Below, one piece after another: positions 61,439 to 64,000 of a stretch of DNA of 64,000 nt. The stretch comes from Kitasatospora cineracea. GTDB taxonomy: Bacteria; Actinomycetota; Actinomycetes; Streptomycetales; Streptomycetaceae. A program made the translations under genes and the position numbers. The notes below the pieces were generated by a model. The model was not told where the DNA came from. It did no database searches and saw nothing but the letters and a program-made list of their open reading frames with translations. The stretch's first letter is position 1, and every line of letters starts with the position of its first letter. Location of the stretch: assembly GCF_003751605.1 (NCBI RefSeq), contig NZ_RJVJ01000001.1, forward strand, positions 1,488,001 through 1,552,000, in the 5' to 3' direction.

Positions 61439-61452
61439 CTAGGACGTCCTAG
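61439..61452. promoter_or_regulatory. Perfect palindrome between the response regulator and bkd genes
   Basis: CTAGGACGTCCTAG, a perfect 14-bp palindrome about 170 bases before the bkdA-like start. It is a good operator candidate for either divergent unit. The rest of the 311-base gap holds no gene. Confidence 0.55.
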
Positions 61453-61618
61453 CGCAAGCGCGCCAAAGGGCGTCGCTGGGTAACGTTCTCGTGAGGACGC
61501 CGTCGGAAAGGGAACACCGCCTGTCCGCACCGGTGCGCACACCCACGCGCGCGGGTCGGAGGGGCGACCGGACCGGTCGCCGGCGACCCCGGGTGGCCGG
61601 ACAGACCGAGGAGTGAAC

Positions 61619-62770
61619 GTGACCGTCAAAAGCACGTCGAGGGCGCGCAAGAAGGCCGCCCCCGGCGTCCCTGACCCGGCCCGGGCCGGCTCCACCGCCG
61701 AACCGGAGCTCGTCCAGCTGCTCACCCCGGAGGGCGACCGGGTCGAGCACCCGGAATTCCCGCTCACCGTGACGCCCGAGGAACTGCGCTCGCTCTACCG
61801 GGACCTGGTCCTGGTGCGGCGCTTCGACGCGGAGGCGACCTCGCTCCAGCGTCAGGGCGAACTGGGCCTGTGGGCCTCGCTGCTGGGCCAGGAGGCGGCC
61901 CAGGTCGGCTCCGGCCGCGCGATGCGCACCGGCGACTACGCCTTCCCCACCTACCGCGAGCACGGCGTGGCCTGGTGCCGCGACGTCGACCCGCTGAACC
62001 TGCTCGGCATGTTCCGCGGCGTGAACAACGGCGGCTGGGACCCGAACGAGAAGAACTTCCACCTCTACACCATCGTGATCGGCGCGCAGACCCTGCACGC
62101 CACCGGTTACGCGATGGGCATCACCAAGGACGGCGCGGACGACGCGGTGATCGCCTACTTCGGCGACGGCGCCTCCAGCCAGGGCGACGTCAACGAGGCC
62201 TTCACCTTCGCCTCGGTCTACAACTCGCCGGTGGTGTTCTTCTGCCAGAACAACCAGTGGGCGATCTCCGAGCCCACCACGGTGCAGACCCGCATCCCGC
62301 TGTACCGCCGCGCCTCCGGCTTCGGCTTCCCCGGCGTCCGGGTCGACGGCAACGACGTGCTCGCCGTGCTCGCGGTCACCCGCTGGGCGCTCGACCACGC
62401 CCGCACCGGCCAGGGCCCGGTCCTGGTCGAGGCGTTCACCTACCGGATGGGCGCGCACACCACCTCCGACGACCCGACCCGCTACCGGCAGTCCGAGGAG
62501 ACCGAGTCCTGGAAGGCCAAGGACCCGATCCTGCGGCTGAAGGCGCACCTGGAGAAGGAGGGCCTCGCCGACGAGGCGTTCTTCACCGGGATCGAGGCCG
62601 AGAGCGAGCAGCTGGGCCTGCGGGTCCGCGAGGGCGTCCGCTCGATGCCGGACCCGGACCCGACCCTGATCTTCGACCACGCCTACAGCGAGCCGCACCC
62701 GCTGGTCGACGAGGAACGCGCCGAGTACGAGGCGTACGCCGCCTCCTTCGAGGGTGGGGAGCACCACTGA
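61619..62770 (+). CDS. bkdA: 2-oxoacid dehydrogenase E1 alpha subunit (branched-chain type)
   Basis: Thiamine-diphosphate subunit that decarboxylates branched-chain 2-oxoacids, supplying starters for branched fatty acids and polyketides. 383 residues from GTG 61619; GAGGAG sits 6 bases upstream, which rules out GTG 61613. The TPP motif GDGASSQGDVNEAF...NN is intact, as is YRMGAHTTSDDPTRY. A pyruvate dehydrogenase role cannot be fully excluded. It overlaps the next gene by one base. Confidence 0.9.
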   Translation: MTVKSTSRARKKAAPGVPDPARAGSTAEPELVQLLTPEGDRVEHPEFPLTVTPEELRSLYRDLVLVRRFDAEATSLQRQGELGLWASLLGQEAAQVGSGRAMRTGDYAFPTYREHGVAWCRDVDPLNLLGMFRGVNNGGWDPNEKNFHLYTIVIGAQTLHATGYAMGITKDGADDAVIAYFGDGASSQGDVNEAFTFASVYNSPVVFFCQNNQWAISEPTTVQTRIPLYRRASGFGFPGVRVDGNDVLAVLAVTRWALDHARTGQGPVLVEAFTYRMGAHTTSDDPTRYRQSEETESWKAKDPILRLKAHLEKEGLADEAFFTGIEAESEQLGLRVREGVRSMPDPDPTLIFDHAYSEPHPLVDEERAEYEAYAASFEGGEHH

Positions 62771-63744
62771 TGGCCGGCCAGCTCAGCATCGCCAAGGCGC
62801 TCAACGAGGCGCTGCGCAAGTCGCTGGAGAGCGACCCGAAGACCGTCCTGATGGGCGAGGACATCGGGAAGCTCGGCGGCGTCTTCCGGATCACCGACGG
62901 CCTGCAGAAGGACTTCGGCGACGACCGGGTGATCGACACCCCGCTCGCCGAGTCCGGCATCGTCGGCACCGCGATCGGCCTCGCGCTGCGCGGCTACCGC
63001 CCGGTGGTGGAGATCCAGTTCGACGGCTTCGTGTACCCGGCCTTCGACCAGATCGTCTCCCAGCTCGCCAAGATGCACGCCCGCGCGCTCGGCCACGTCA
63101 AGATGCCGATCACCGTGCGCATCCCGTTCGGCGGCGGCATCGGCGCGGTCGAGCACCACAGCGAGTCGCACGAGGCGTACTTCGCGCACACCGCCGGCCT
63201 GCGGGTGGTCAGCCCGTCCAACGCGCACGACGCGCACTGGATGCTGCGCCAGGCCATCGAGTCGGACGACCCGGTGGTCTTCCTGGAGCCCAAGCGCCGC
63301 TACTGGGACAAGGGCGAGGTCGGCGAGGACCCGATGCTGCCCCTGCACTCGGCGCGGATCGTGCGGCCCGGCACCGACGCCACGCTGATCGCGTACGGGC
63401 CGATGGTCAAGGTCTGCCAGGAGGCCGCGCAGGCCGCCGAGGAGGACGGCCGCCGGCTGGAGGTGGTCGACCTGCGCTCGCTGTCGCCGGTCGACTTCGC
63501 CACCGTGGAGGAGTCCGTCAAGCGGACCGGCCGCGGCATCGTCGTGCACGAGGCCCCGGTCTTCCTGGGCCTGGGCGCCGAACTCGCCGCCCGGCTCACC
63601 GAGCGCTGCTTCTACCACCTGGAGGCGCCGATCCTGCGGGTCGGCGGCTACCACGCCCCGTACCCGCCGTCGCGCGTCGAGGAGACCTACCTCCCCGACC
63701 TGGACCGCGTGCTCGACGCCGTCGACCGCGCGCTCGCGTTCTGA
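62770..63744 (+). CDS. bkdB: 2-oxoacid dehydrogenase E1 beta subunit
   Basis: Partner of the E1 alpha subunit. 324 residues from ATG 62770, which overlaps the stop of the alpha gene (TGATG). The family segments [60 protein letters not shown] and [11 protein letters not shown] are present. The E2 gene follows 13 bases later. Confidence 0.93.
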   Translation: MAGQLSIAKALNEALRKSLESDPKTVLMGEDIGKLGGVFRITDGLQKDFGDDRVIDTPLAESGIVGTAIGLALRGYRPVVEIQFDGFVYPAFDQIVSQLAKMHARALGHVKMPITVRIPFGGGIGAVEHHSESHEAYFAHTAGLRVVSPSNAHDAHWMLRQAIESDDPVVFLEPKRRYWDKGEVGEDPMLPLHSARIVRPGTDATLIAYGPMVKVCQEAAQAAEEDGRRLEVVDLRSLSPVDFATVEESVKRTGRGIVVHEAPVFLGLGAELAARLTERCFYHLEAPILRVGGYHAPYPPSRVEETYLPDLDRVLDAVDRALAF

Positions 63745-63757
63745 ACAGGGGGCGGAG

Positions 63758-64000
63758 ATGACCACTGACGTTCACTCGCTCCGCGAGTTCAAGATGCCCG
63801 ACGTGGGCGAGGGCCTCACCGAGGCCGAGATCCTCACCTGGTACGTGAAGCCGGGCGACACCGTCACCGACGGGCAGGTGGTCTGCGAGGTGGAGACCGC
63901 CAAGGCCGCCGTCGAGCTGCCGATCCCGTTCACCGGCGTGGTCGAGGCGCTGCACTTCCCGGCGGGTGCCACCGTCGACGTCGGCACCTCGATCATCGCG
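63758..64000 (+). CDS. bkdC: 2-oxoacid dehydrogenase E2 (lipoamide acyltransferase), partial
   Basis: Starts at ATG 63758 (GGCGGAG upstream) and runs off the window after 81 codons. The lipoyl domain is complete to about residue 80, with the lipoylated Lys49 in VETAKA and [18 protein letters not shown] at the start. It completes the alpha-beta-E2 gene order of a branched-chain dehydrogenase operon. Confidence 0.93.
   Translation, partial: MTTDVHSLREFKMPDVGEGLTEAEILTWYVKPGDTVTDGQVVCEVETAKAAVELPIPFTGVVEALHFPAGATVDVGTSIIA

Overview
The window is a 64 kb piece of very GC-rich (roughly 72 percent by eye) actinobacterial chromosome centred on the replication origin. Gene content, codon use, the DnaA-box sequence (TTGTCCACA), the parS sequence (GTTTCACGTGAAAC) and the gene order dnaN-oriC-dnaA-rpmH-rnpA-yidD-yidC-jag-rsmG-parA-parB place it in the Streptomycetaceae (Streptomyces or Kitasatospora). 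No rRNA, tRNA, CRISPR array, transposase or biosynthetic gene cluster was seen.

Layout. 1-959 is the start of dnaN (minus strand, cut by the window edge). 960-2162 is oriC, with six exact DnaA boxes and more than ten one-mismatch boxes packed into 1166-1738. dnaA (minus) follows, then the divergent rpmH-to-parB block (4457-10312): ribosomal protein L34, RNase P protein, the membrane insertion factors YidD/YidC, Jag, the 16S methyltransferase RsmG and the ParAB segregation system. Eleven parS or parS-like palindromes lie between 7 and 52 kb. 10.4-22 kb holds a GNAT gene, thioredoxin and thioredoxin reductase (with a perfect sigma-R-type promoter), the ECF sigma factor/anti-sigma pair sigM-rsmA-like, and the MurJ lipid II flippase with a separate pseudokinase partner. 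22-30 kb holds CCA transferase, an LppU-like protein, an MFS exporter, a lysin-like CHAP protein interrupted by an intein, inositol-phosphate synthase and a PadR regulator. 30-37 kb is a cell-wall block (class A PBP, GT87-like protein, alanine-racemase-like protein, FemX). 37.5-39.4 kb is the rpsF-ssb-rpsR-rplI operon, followed by a MATE transporter and dnaB, which also carries an intein.

From 44 kb onward the genes are an acyltransferase, an Eis-like GNAT, an HD protein, a frameshifted manA, a metallo-hydrolase, a molybdenum-cofactor trio (mobA, DUF6457-like, moeA), a K+ channel, a quinone oxidoreductase, a secreted Pro/Ser-rich protein, the proteasome activator Bpa, two tandem Ser/Thr kinases, an APH-like protein, a NarL-type response regulator and the start of a branched-chain 2-oxoacid dehydrogenase operon.

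The most interesting observations are: (1) two inteins with the class 3 (Trp-Cys-Thr/Ser) signature, one placed inside the catalytic region of a lysin-like CHAP protein and one in the Walker A loop of DnaB, the latter with a Gly where the first endonuclease aspartate should be; (2) four in-frame parS-like palindromes inside the 3' end of sigM, which write VPRGT/VPRET repeats into the sigma factor tail; (3) a parS site nested in a 34-bp inverted repeat just after parB; (4) a cluster of exact DnaA boxes upstream of dnaB; (5) a manA reading frame broken by one missing base in a G5 run.
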